NCBI GenBank assembly: GCA_964529715.1
Contig: CAZGXI010000001.1
Span: 124,001-188,000 of the forward strand
From: CAZGXI01 sp964529715
Lineage (GTDB): Bacteria > Chloroflexota > Anaerolineae > Aggregatilineales > Ch27
Length of the DNA stretch: 64,000 nucleotides
Direction of reading: 5' to 3'
The notes below the pieces were generated by a model. That model was not told the origin of the DNA. It made no database searches and saw nothing but the letters and a program-made list of their open reading frames with translations. Positions 23,728-31,625 of the stretch are shown piece by piece (the first letter of the stretch is position 1; every line of letters starts with the position of its first letter). The translations under genes were made by a program, and so were the position numbers.

Positions 23728-24762
23728 GTGCCGGATCAACTCACAACCCACAACTCACAACTCTGCATTTCCCTTATCGCCACCGTCTACAACGAAGCCG
23801 CGACAATCCGCGCGCTGCTCGACTCCCTGCGCGCGCAGACCCGCCCGCCGGACGAGATCGTGATCGTGGACGGCGGCTCGACCGACGGCACGGTTGAGAC
23901 ACTCCGGCAACACGCGGGCAGCTTACCGCTGCGCCTGATCGAGTCGCCCGGCTGCAACATCGCCCAGGGACGCAACAGCGCCATCCGCGCCGCGTCGGGC
24001 GACGTGATCGCCGTCGCCGATGCCGGGGTGCGCCTGCCACCGGACTGGCTGGCGCATCTGACCGCGCCGTTCGAGTCCGATCCGGGCGTGCAGGTGGCGG
24101 CGGGCTTTTTCCACCCCGATCCGCACAGCCTGTTTGAAGTGGCACTGGGAGCGACCACCCTGCCGCTGGAAGCGGAAATCGACCCGGCGAAGTTTCTACC
24201 TTCCAGCCGGAGCGTGGCCTTTCGCAAGACAGCCTGGGAGGCGGTCGGCGGCTACCCAGACTGGCTGGATTATTGCGAGGATTTGGTGTTCGACCTGCGG
24301 CTGCAAGCCTGCTGTGCGCCGTTCGCGTGGGTTCCCCAGGCGGCGGCAGCCTTTCGCCCACGCCCGGACCTGCGCGCCTTCTGGCGGCAGTACTACCGCT
24401 ACGCGCGCGGGGACGGCAAGGCCGACCTGTGGCGCAAACGCCATGCCGCCCGTTACCTGACCTACGGCGTGGCCGCGCCGCTGATCTTACTGCTGGGCGC
24501 GGCGTGGGGGCCGCTGTGGTGGGGGCTGTATCTGGTGGGTGGCGCGATCTACCTGCGCGCGCCCTACCGCCGCCTGGCTTTCAACTGGCAGGCCTATGCG
24601 CCGGAGCGCGCGCCGCGCGCCTGGGAACGGCTGACGCTGTGGCTGCTGATCCCACTCATCCGCGTGGTGGGCGATGTGGCGAAAATGGTCGGCTATCCAG
24701 TCGGCTGGGTGTGGCGACTGCGTAACCATCCCCCCGACTGGCGCTCCCGGCCTGCGCAATGA
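23728..24762 (+). CDS. Family 2 glycosyltransferase with C-terminal membrane helices
   Basis: The glycosyltransferase core reads SLIATVYNEAATIRALLDSL, VIVDGGSTDGTVETL (DGGS, nucleotide-sugar site) and VIAVADAGVRLP (the DxD-like metal site). GGYPDWLDYCEDLVFDLRL follows with the acidic acceptor motif. Two hydrophobic segments close the protein. It probably makes a cell-surface polysaccharide or glycolipid. The GTG start at 23728 lies in a CAACTCACAACCCACAACTC repeat, so the first 12 residues (PDQLTTHNSQLC) look repeat-derived and the true start is uncertain. A hairpin (AGCGGCCC / GGGCCGCT, 23675-23696) stands in its leader. Confidence 0.85.
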   Translation: MPDQLTTHNSQLCISLIATVYNEAATIRALLDSLRAQTRPPDEIVIVDGGSTDGTVETLRQHAGSLPLRLIESPGCNIAQGRNSAIRAASGDVIAVADAGVRLPPDWLAHLTAPFESDPGVQVAAGFFHPDPHSLFEVALGATTLPLEAEIDPAKFLPSSRSVAFRKTAWEAVGGYPDWLDYCEDLVFDLRLQACCAPFAWVPQAAAAFRPRPDLRAFWRQYYRYARGDGKADLWRKRHAARYLTYGVAAPLILLLGAAWGPLWWGLYLVGGAIYLRAPYRRLAFNWQAYAPERAPRAWERLTLWLLIPLIRVVGDVAKMVGYPVGWVWRLRNHPPDWRSRPAQ

Positions 24763-24855
24763 CGGCCCTCTAGCGCCCGACCTCTTCTCCATTGACGCCG
24801 TCAGCGGGCAAGGTTAAATTTAGGCGGAGAAACTCAGGTCTGGGAGAGAACGCCG

Positions 24856-25743
24856 GTGTCGGAGAAGAATCGCTATCTCACTGCCTTATTCAAAGAAGCC
24901 CTGCGGCTCGGCGTCACCGTCCTGGTGATCGAACTGCTGGCCTATCTACGCCAGAAACGCCACGAACGCGCCCATCTCAAAGCCGACCTGATCGCGCAAC
25001 TGGCAAGCCGTGATAAGGAAGTCGCCCTGGCCGCCTCCGAGGCGCTGCGTCAGCGCGGCTGGCTGGAAGATGGGTCGCTGCGTGCAGCCAAGCTGATCCG
25101 CGCCCACCTCTCCGGCGTCGTCTTCGACAGCGCCGACCTGCGCGGGGCCGACCTGACAGAAGCCCATCTGCGCGGCGCGGTGTTGGCGTGGGCTAACCTC
25201 TACAAAACCCGCTTCGTGGAGGCCGACCTGGCGCAGGCCAGCTTGATCGCCGCCAATCTCCAGGAAGCCAATCTCACGCGGGTGCGCCTGCCGGGGGCAT
25301 TCTTGCTGGGCGCGTGCCTGCAAGGGGCCTTGCTCAACTTCGCCGATCTGCATGGTGCCCACCTGGGCAACACCGATCTCCGGGGCGCACAGCTTCGGGC
25401 CGCTTACTTACACGAAGCGATCCTGGAAGAGGCCGATCTACGTGGGGCGGATTTGCAACGCGCCGATCTCCAGGCGGCAGTGCTGCGCAAAGCGCAGCTG
25501 GGCGGGACCAATCTGTGCGGAGCCGAACTCACCGGCGCGGACCTGACCGACAGCATGTTCGACGAACACACCATCCTGCCAGACGGCTCTCCCTGGACAC
25601 CCGGCATCGCCCTGGCGCGCTTTACCGATCCGACGCGCGCGGACTTCTGGCGTTACACCGGACCACATGGCTGGGCCGGGGCGATCTTTGAGCATCAGCG
25701 CAAAGAATTATTCGCAAGCTATCAGGCCGCCGTAGGGAGTTGA
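24856..25743 (+). CDS. Pentapeptide-repeat protein with N-terminal hydrophobic helix
   Basis: A GTG start gives a short hydrophobic segment (LGVTVLVIELLAYL) and a charged helix. About 30 pentapeptide repeats follow, of the form A(D/N)LxG (SADLRGADLTEAHLRG, ANLQEANLTRVRLPG, ADLHGAHLGNTDLRG). These coil into a right-handed square beta helix. Some relatives protect gyrase from drugs or toxins by mimicking DNA, but most have no known target. The C-terminal 50 residues are not repetitive. Nothing in the surroundings ties it to a resistance role. Confidence 0.85.
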   Translation: MSEKNRYLTALFKEALRLGVTVLVIELLAYLRQKRHERAHLKADLIAQLASRDKEVALAASEALRQRGWLEDGSLRAAKLIRAHLSGVVFDSADLRGADLTEAHLRGAVLAWANLYKTRFVEADLAQASLIAANLQEANLTRVRLPGAFLLGACLQGALLNFADLHGAHLGNTDLRGAQLRAAYLHEAILEEADLRGADLQRADLQAAVLRKAQLGGTNLCGAELTGADLTDSMFDEHTILPDGSPWTPGIALARFTDPTRADFWRYTGPHGWAGAIFEHQRKELFASYQAAVGS

Positions 25744-25767
25744 CTCCTCAGCAGCCCTCCAAAGCGA

Positions 25768-27462
25768 TCAGGCCGCGGCGCGCCCACGCCGCAGCAGATG
25801 CCCGATACGTCGCCGGAAGAGGAGAAAAAGAACCGCCAGGGCAATTCCCACCAGCAAGGCCACGCCGGCGGGCGTACTGCTCAGGCTGCGGATCAGGTCC
25901 AGCAGCGCCCCACCCCACAACTGCACCGCCAGGAACAGCGCGAACAGCGTCCACGCTCCCGCCAGCAGCCCAAACACGGCGAAGATACGCTCGTCGCGGC
26001 TGAACCGTTCCCGCCTGCGCAACTTAGACAACAGCTTGCCCGACACGAACGCCAGGCTCTTTTCCCGCAGGCGCGGAATCTCCAGCCAGTCCATGAGAAT
26101 GTAGTACCCGTCCAGCTTAAGCAGCGGGTTCAGGTTGGTAAACGAAGTCAGGTAGGTGAGAAAGGCAAACTGGAATAACACGCCCTGCACAAACCGTTCC
26201 TGTACGGCCACGATCAGCAGCGAGGCCAGCCCGCCCAGCACGAAGCCGGAGTACGGCCCGGCCCAACTGACCAGGATGCGCGGTCGGCGCGGCGACATCC
26301 AGATGTCGGTGGTATCCACAAAGGCGGCGGGCATTCCCAGATAGAGCAGAAAGCCGCCCTTGCGCACTTCGCGCCCGAAATGCTTGGTTGTGATGGCGTG
26401 TGCCCACTCGTGAATAATCAGTGTGAGGAATTGCAGCACATACAGGGCAACAATGCCGACGAGCAGGGCGTCGCCCGATCCGGTGAACACGCTGTATTCC
26501 CCGCCCCGGATATGCGCAAAGAACGCCCCCACCCCGATCAGCGCCACCAGCAAGAACATCACCTGGCATGGGCGAGTGAAGAGCAGCCGTCCGCCCCAGC
26601 GGTAGGTGCGCGCGATCAGCCCATCGATGCCCTGAACGGCGAACTCCTTGTTGAGAAAGGCGCGCAGCAACCGCCGCCACCAGACATTCGCCCGGCGATG
26701 GGCTACCGTCTCGTCCACCGCGCCGTAGACATTGAGTAGCGGGTCTTCGAGAAACCCCTTTTGTTGAAGCTGATCCAGCAGCAGCACCAGCGAGTTGATC
26801 GCCAGCTTGCCGTACCTGATCATGTAGGCCATGGCGATGTCTTGCACGGAGGCATCGCCGTCCAGTTCATCCCAGACGAACACCTGCTCCTCACTGAGAC
26901 GCACGTAGGTATCGTTGCGCAGGTTCTTGAGAATCCAGTATTCCTGCCCGGCATGGTCAGTCAGTTTTTTGAGGGCATAGCCGCCCGCCTGGCGACGCGG
27001 CTTCCAGGTGGTCAGGTTGCGCGATGTCGCTTCGACGCGGAACACATCACCCGTGCCGGGACGAGAGAGCACCATCGTCTCGGCCTGAGCGCGGTTCCAA
27101 ATATCCTCGCCCAGCTCAGGGCGGTGCATCTGGATCGTGCTGCCCAAGTCGATGGCCCCGTCGGAATCGGCGCGGGCCAGCACGGCCTCCCAGATCGACA
27201 GCAACCCTTCGCGCGGCAACGCCAGCGTTTCGTCGGCGACCTCATCCCACAGGTTGCGGCGACTGCCGTCGGGCCGCGTCAGGATCATCGTCTCCCGGTT
27301 GGCGTTGGCCCACAGGCCGTCGGCTCGCGCGACGATGATTTGGCCCCACAGCCCACCGCCTGCCTCACCCGGCCCGGTGGTCTGCTCCAAGCTACGCTCC
27401 AGCCGATTCCAGATGCCGCCGGTATCCGCCCCGACGACGGCATCCTTCCACAAGTTGGGCAT
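25768..27462 (-). CDS. M50-type membrane metalloprotease with PqqD-like domain and (L/I)W repeats
   Basis: The protein (564 residues) has three parts. Residues 1-155 contain seven L/I-W positions (residues 4, 17, 38, 50, 71, 90 and 121), with repeated NRETMILTRP / QAETMVLSRP segments; I do not recognise this region. Residues about 180-250 form a PqqD-like winged helix (TYVRLSEEQVFVWDELDGDA). The rest is a membrane domain with HEWAHAITTKHFG (HExxH zinc site) and NPLLKLDGYY (third ligand), the site-2-protease arrangement. It is the last gene of a minus-strand operon with FHA and zinc-finger genes, so phosphothreonine signalling may control the proteolysis. The substrate is unknown. Confidence 0.8.
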   Translation of the reverse strand: MPNLWKDAVVGADTGGIWNRLERSLEQTTGPGEAGGGLWGQIIVARADGLWANANRETMILTRPDGSRRNLWDEVADETLALPREGLLSIWEAVLARADSDGAIDLGSTIQMHRPELGEDIWNRAQAETMVLSRPGTGDVFRVEATSRNLTTWKPRRQAGGYALKKLTDHAGQEYWILKNLRNDTYVRLSEEQVFVWDELDGDASVQDIAMAYMIRYGKLAINSLVLLLDQLQQKGFLEDPLLNVYGAVDETVAHRRANVWWRRLLRAFLNKEFAVQGIDGLIARTYRWGGRLLFTRPCQVMFLLVALIGVGAFFAHIRGGEYSVFTGSGDALLVGIVALYVLQFLTLIIHEWAHAITTKHFGREVRKGGFLLYLGMPAAFVDTTDIWMSPRRPRILVSWAGPYSGFVLGGLASLLIVAVQERFVQGVLFQFAFLTYLTSFTNLNPLLKLDGYYILMDWLEIPRLREKSLAFVSGKLLSKLRRRERFSRDERIFAVFGLLAGAWTLFALFLAVQLWGGALLDLIRSLSSTPAGVALLVGIALAVLFLLFRRRIGHLLRRGRAAA

Positions 27463-27471
27463 ACTCCGCCT

Positions 27472-27849
27472 CTATTCGCGCCCGCGCCCTGCGCCCAACA
27501 GCGCCGCCACGCCGACAACAATCAGGATCAGCGGCCAGAAGCGCCCCCAGTCCAGATCGAGCAAAAAGATCAGGCCGATGATGGTCAGCACCGCGCCACC
27601 GCCCACCTGTGAGGCGGCCTGCCCGGCCAGCACGCCCGTCTCGCTGTAGGTCTGGTAAGCGCGCCAGAGCAGGTATAACCCCGGCGCAAGGATGAAAATG
27701 GCCCACCAGTTACCGCTAAGGTCAAACACGTCGAATTCGCCCAAAAAGAACAGGACGCCCAACACGATCAGGACCAATGCCCCAATCGAGCGCGCCTGGG
27801 GGTTTTCAGTCGGCGACTCGCCGCGCTTGGGTTTTTCCAGGTCGGACAT
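27472..27849 (-). CDS. Four-helix membrane protein (LiaI/LiaF-TM-like)
   Basis: The protein (125 residues) has a charged start and four hydrophobic helices in two similar pairs (IGALVLIVLGVLFFLG ... WAIFILAPGLYLLWRAY and AVLTIIGLIFLLD ... FWPLILIVVGVAALLG). Such a repeated two-helix unit is seen in the LiaI/LiaF transmembrane family of envelope-stress sensors. No soluble domain is present. It lies nine bases upstream of the M50 protease gene and 22 bases after the FHA gene, so it is surely in the same operon. GGGGAG precedes the ATG at 27849. Confidence 0.65.
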   Translation of the reverse strand: MSDLEKPKRGESPTENPQARSIGALVLIVLGVLFFLGEFDVFDLSGNWWAIFILAPGLYLLWRAYQTYSETGVLAGQAASQVGGGAVLTIIGLIFLLDLDWGRFWPLILIVVGVAALLGAGRGRE

Positions 27850-27871
27850 GCTCTCCCCTTGTTTGTTTTGT

Positions 27872-28201
27872 TCAACCGTTTTCGACAGTGGAAAAAAGCA
27901 ACTCCGTCTCGCCGATGCAAACCACGTCGCCATCTTGGAGCGCCTGACCTGTGGGGTCGGTCACAAGTTCGTCGTTCAACAGTGTCCCATTGGCGCTGCC
28001 CAGATCGGCGATCCGCCACACGCCGGTTGCGGCGTCGCATTCCAGGCGAGCGTGAGGGCGGGAGACCGAGCGATCTTGCAGGCAGATGTCCCAGGTGGCG
28101 CTTTGGGTGTTCCGCCCGATGATCACTGGCCCGGCAAACAATGGATATTCCGTGCCTTCGTGCGGTCCAGCGATGACAACCAGTTTGGCCCGCCCTTGCA
28201 T
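27872..28201 (-). CDS. Single FHA-domain protein
   Basis: The 109-residue protein is little more than one FHA domain: VIIGRN (the conserved Gly-Arg), VSRPHARLE (the Ser-x-x-His phosphothreonine site) and LGSANGTLLND (the Asn-Gly turn). All binding residues are intact, so it should recognise phosphothreonine peptides, for example from a Hanks-type kinase. The ATG at 28201 has GGAGG upstream. It belongs to the operon ending with the M50 protease. Confidence 0.88.
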   Translation of the reverse strand: MQGRAKLVVIAGPHEGTEYPLFAGPVIIGRNTQSATWDICLQDRSVSRPHARLECDAATGVWRIADLGSANGTLLNDELVTDPTGQALQDGDVVCIGETELLFSTVENG

Positions 28202-28220
28202 CGTTTCCTCCAGCTCCGAT

Positions 28221-28913
28221 CTAGCCGGAACGGAACAATAGTGTGGTTTCGCCAAGGGTGAGCACATCGCCGTCTTTTAACACGCGCCCCTCGACGCTGT
28301 TGACCGTCACGCCGTTGACAAACGTGCCGTTGACGCTCGAGGCGTCAAAAATGCGCCACTCATCCGTAGCGGGATCGTGTTCCAGACGGGCGTGCGGGCG
28401 CGACACGGCGCGATCTTGCAGGGAAATATCGAAACTGGCGTTGACGGTGGCCCGGCCCACCGTGATGGAATCCGATACCAGGGGAAACTCCGCGCCTTCC
28501 TGCGGCCCAGACGTAACAAATAACTTGGGTCGCCCACCCGCGCCGATGGGGACAATCAAGGTGCCCTTGAGCGACGCCTGCGTCTGCTCCTCTTCGGTCA
28601 CAACGGCAGAAAAGTGCAACACTGGCACGAACAACCGGATCACGTCGCCTCCGGCCAGCGGAAAGGGATCAGTCAGCTTTTGATCGTTGACATAGGTTCC
28701 GTTGGCGCTGCCCAGGTCGGTGATCATGAAGATGCCGTCGCGGTAGTTGATGACGGCGTGCTTGCGCGAAACGTGGCGCTCCGGCACACAGATGTCATTG
28801 CCTGGCGAACGGCCAATCATCGCCGTCGCGCCTTCCATCAGCACATATTCACGGATTTCGCCGGTCTTGGGGTCCTGCCAGGTGATTTTTGCCAGGGCAG
28901 ATTCGTCGTTCAT
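28221..28913 (-). CDS. Tandem FHA-domain protein
   Basis: The protein (230 residues) carries two complete FHA domains. The first has MIGRSPGNDI, HVSRKHAVINY and LGSANGTYVND; the second has VGRATVNASFDI, AVSRPHARLEH and ASSVNGTFVNG. The second is closest to the downstream single-FHA protein, suggesting local duplication. Two sites could bridge two phosphorylated partners. It has no membrane segment. The start at 28913 is chosen for GAGAG upstream; the operon continues downstream with the single FHA, the membrane protein and the M50 protease. Confidence 0.88.
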   Translation of the reverse strand: MNDESALAKITWQDPKTGEIREYVLMEGATAMIGRSPGNDICVPERHVSRKHAVINYRDGIFMITDLGSANGTYVNDQKLTDPFPLAGGDVIRLFVPVLHFSAVVTEEEQTQASLKGTLIVPIGAGGRPKLFVTSGPQEGAEFPLVSDSITVGRATVNASFDISLQDRAVSRPHARLEHDPATDEWRIFDASSVNGTFVNGVTVNSVEGRVLKDGDVLTLGETTLLFRSG

Positions 28914-28918
28914 TGCTC

Positions 28919-29134
28919 TCAATCAAGATAAGGCATTTCAAGCGGCTCAGGCTGTGGCTTGCAGACGCCGCACCACACGGCGTCGGCGACCACCAGCGAT
29001 TTGGGCACCTTCTTGCTGCCCACGTACACGGTAATGATGTAATTCATGCTGCGGATATGATCTTTACATACGGCCCGACCACAGAAGCGGCAGATTGCCA
29101 CCGCGTCATTGCCATCGCCATGAATGCACTTCAT
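28919..29134 (-). CDS. Small B-box-like zinc-finger protein
   Basis: The 71-residue protein has KCIHGDGNDAVAICRFCGRA, CKDHIRS and CGVC, a Cys/His series like a bacterial B-box or DUF2180 zinc finger. It is probably a small metal-binding adaptor. I prefer the ATG at 29134, 11 bases after AGGAG, over the GTG at 29146 that touches it. It is the first gene of the FHA/M50 operon, five bases ahead of the tandem-FHA gene. Confidence 0.65.
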   Translation of the reverse strand: MKCIHGDGNDAVAICRFCGRAVCKDHIRSMNYIITVYVGSKKVPKSLVVADAVWCGVCKPQPEPLEMPYLD

Positions 29135-29173
29135 CGGCGTATTCACTCCTGAGGCGGAAAAGATGATATTTTG

Positions 29174-29202
29174 AGTATAGCAAAAAGGTCAATATTGGGA
29201 AA
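29174..29202 (-). promoter_or_regulatory. Promoter of the FHA/M50 operon
   Basis: On the minus strand TTTCCC and TATACT are 17 bases apart. Transcription would begin about 33 bases before the first start codon (29134). The -10 box is good and the -35 box is weak. Confidence 0.5.
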
Positions 29203-29238
29203 ACTGGACTCCTCTCTCAAAAGCAGCGACATCCCAAC

Positions 29239-29265
29239 CGCCAAAACGCCGGGTTCGCCAAGAGG
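29239..29265. repeat. Degenerate CCAAG/CTTGGCG repeat
   Basis: AACCGCCAAAACGCCGGGTT followed by CGCCAAG is a decayed copy of the unit seen at 5588. It lies in the 235-base gap between the zinc-finger operon and the PPC-repeat gene. Apart from this and the promoter at 29174, I see nothing in that gap. Confidence 0.4.
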
Positions 29266-29369
29266 AGCAGAATCAGAACCCAGCGTCATGGCGGTTCGAT
29301 GGTCCTTTGAAAGAATCGGCTCCTTCCCTTCTCCAGTGTTGAAACAGAGGGCAGGAAGCGCGCCCGCGA

Positions 29370-31577
29370 TCAGTTCGTCCGGCTTAACGACATCGTAAAG
29401 TCGCCGGTTGTCGTGCCATCGCGCACCTGGTAGCGCGTTACGGCGATCACGTACTCGCCTGCTGCTGGCAGCGTGAACTCCAGCCGGGCGTTGCGGTTGC
29501 CGCCACTGTCGTCGTCGCTGGCAACCACCTCGTCCTGCGCATCCAACAGTGCCACCAGCGGGTCCAGGTCGCCACTGACGCGGTTGGCCGTCACCAGGAT
29601 GCGATCTCCGGCCTGCCCGCTGAAGCGGTAGTACACGACGAATCGATCGTTGGTGATCGTCCCTGTAACTGTCTGCCCGTAGCTGATGGCGATGTCTTGA
29701 GCAGTTTGCTGCGGCGTGACTACCTGGCCATCGTTGTTGCTGTACGCCGAGCCGTCGGGGTTGACGGTTACACTCATCTCGTAACGCTGGCCGCGTTCCA
29801 ACTGGTCGGTGACATGCGCGACCTGCTGCCCGCCTACGAGCACCGTCAGGTCGAAGGTCGTCGCGCCGCGATTCTCACAGTCCAGTTGATACCAGACATA
29901 GAACCGGTAAACACCGGGCAGGTTCACGCCTTGCGGCCAGTAGACATGCTCTACTGGCAGAGACGTGACCGTGACGCAGTTGCTGTTGGTATCCACTTCT
30001 AGCGTACCGCCGCTGGCAACATGCGGCGTATCCCAGCCGACAACGTCGCCGTTGGGGTCCTGTACGAACAGGTCCACATCGCCGGTATGATCCCAACGCA
30101 CCGTCGCCTCGACCGCGCCCGCCGTCAGTTGCACCTCTCCCTCAATCAGCTCAAGCGTAAACCCCCCGCTGCCCGTCCCATCGCGCAGGTTGGGCCGTGT
30201 GGCAAAGATGTAATACAGGCCATTGGCGGGCAGGGTGTACTGAAAAATCTGCGCGCTGTTGTCGGCAGAGGTGTTATCGTTGAACATTAGCTCGTTGAAC
30301 GCCGCGTCGGTCAGGATCAGATAAGGGTCAAGCCGGGCAGGGTCGGCGGCTGACATGGTGATCGTCACGATGTCGCCGTCCTTACCCTGAAAAGTGTAAT
30401 AAGCAATCGGCTGCGCGTCGTCGATATTGCCCTGCACCGTTCTGCCGTAGCCAAGCGGCTGGACATTGAGCGTCGCCGGGTTGATCGGCGTCCCGTTGAA
30501 AATCAGGGTAAACGCGCCGGTTGTCGTGCCATCACGCAGGCCCTCGCGCGAGGCCAGCAGCACGTAAGTCCCCGTGCGCGGGATGGTGTAAGTCAGGGTA
30601 GCCGGATTCTGGCCAACGGTGCTATAGGCCAGGTCGTTCAGGTTCACATCCGCCAGCACGATGTAAGGACTCAGATTGCCACTGGTGGCGGTCATCTGGG
30701 CCGAAACCGTGTCGCCGTGCCGAGCCTGAAAGACATACCAGCCGTCGGTTGTGTTTGTCACCTGGCCGGCAAGCGTATCGCCGTAAGCAGCCAGCCGGCC
30801 CGAAAAGCCATGCAGCCACAGACTGTACGATCCGCCGCCGCCCTGGCTGGCCGCCTCGACCAGATACCAGCCTGTCGTGGTGACGGCCAGATATACGCTG
30901 GCACTGCCGTCGTCGTTGGTCACACTCCGGCTGAGTTCGTTCAGGTCTGTGTCATAGAAGCGCACCACCGGCACGATCCCGCCGCCCGTCGGGGTCAGAT
31001 GGGCGCTCACGAGATCGCCCTGCGTCCCGGCGAACAGATAGTAACGGGGTGTCGCGTCGTCGCCAATCTGGCCTGTCACCGTCTGCTCATAGGCGATCTG
31101 TTGATAAGGCACGCCCAGCGTCGGCGGCGCGCCCGCACCGGTAGCATTCCCCTGTCCGCCGCCCGCAGACGAGACCAGTGTCAGGGTCAGGCGAAAGCCC
31201 CCCACGCTGATGCCATTCGCGCCGTTGTAGCGTGTGGCGCGGATGGTGTACAGGCCGTCGGCGGGCAGCGTGGCGGCGGCAATGCGTGAGTTGCGATTGC
31301 CGCTGTCGATATCGTCGTTGGAGGCGATCACCTGGCCGTTCGGCCCGACCACTTCCAGCACGCAGTCGAGGTCGCCGGAAGTGCGCGTCATCTCGACGGC
31401 GATCACCTCGCCCATGTGCCCTTCAAATTCGTAAGCGATCAGCGGGACCGTGTCGCTGATCGCCCCCTCCACCGAATCACCATAACCGATGCGGATACCC
31501 TGCGCCAGGGCCGTTCCTGCGGCCAACAGCAGTGCCAGCAGGATCAGGCCCACCCGGATTTTGTCAATGCGAGCCAC
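29370..31577 (-). CDS. Secreted PPC-type repeat protein with a YfaP/DUF2135-like domain
   Basis: A GTG start after GGAGGGG gives a clear signal peptide (VGLILLALLLAAGTALAQ). The protein (735 residues) then repeats a beta-sandwich of about 110 residues four to five times. Each unit has YGDxVxG, an acidic DLD or DP turn and a Gly-rich GDFTLxL end (YGQTVTGTITNDRFVVYYRF, LPAAGEYVIAVTRYQ and similar). This is the PPC pattern found next to secreted peptidases. A different domain (VRWDHTGDVDLFVQDPNGD) interrupts near residue 500. The acidic turns suggest calcium binding. No catalytic domain is visible, so it is probably adhesive or structural. It follows the broken SH3-like gene by 48 bases. Confidence 0.75.
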   Translation of the reverse strand: MARIDKIRVGLILLALLLAAGTALAQGIRIGYGDSVEGAISDTVPLIAYEFEGHMGEVIAVEMTRTSGDLDCVLEVVGPNGQVIASNDDIDSGNRNSRIAAATLPADGLYTIRATRYNGANGISVGGFRLTLTLVSSAGGGQGNATGAGAPPTLGVPYQQIAYEQTVTGQIGDDATPRYYLFAGTQGDLVSAHLTPTGGGIVPVVRFYDTDLNELSRSVTNDDGSASVYLAVTTTGWYLVEAASQGGGGSYSLWLHGFSGRLAAYGDTLAGQVTNTTDGWYVFQARHGDTVSAQMTATSGNLSPYIVLADVNLNDLAYSTVGQNPATLTYTIPRTGTYVLLASREGLRDGTTTGAFTLIFNGTPINPATLNVQPLGYGRTVQGNIDDAQPIAYYTFQGKDGDIVTITMSAADPARLDPYLILTDAAFNELMFNDNTSADNSAQIFQYTLPANGLYYIFATRPNLRDGTGSGGFTLELIEGEVQLTAGAVEATVRWDHTGDVDLFVQDPNGDVVGWDTPHVASGGTLEVDTNSNCVTVTSLPVEHVYWPQGVNLPGVYRFYVWYQLDCENRGATTFDLTVLVGGQQVAHVTDQLERGQRYEMSVTVNPDGSAYSNNDGQVVTPQQTAQDIAISYGQTVTGTITNDRFVVYYRFSGQAGDRILVTANRVSGDLDPLVALLDAQDEVVASDDDSGGNRNARLEFTLPAAGEYVIAVTRYQVRDGTTTGDFTMSLSRTN

Positions 31578-31625
31578 CCCTCACCCCTCCTAAACACACT
31601 CAAGCTTTTTCCCCGTTTTCACAGG

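Noticed and set aside
24856..25743. Quinolone-resistance (Qnr-like) assignment of the pentapeptide protein
   Set aside because: Repeats alone do not show this; the N-terminal hydrophobic helix and tail differ from Qnr-type proteins.
25768..27462. PqqD-like domain as the recognition element for the 32-residue peptide
   Set aside because: It lies 8 kb away in a different operon with FHA genes; nothing but fold type links them.
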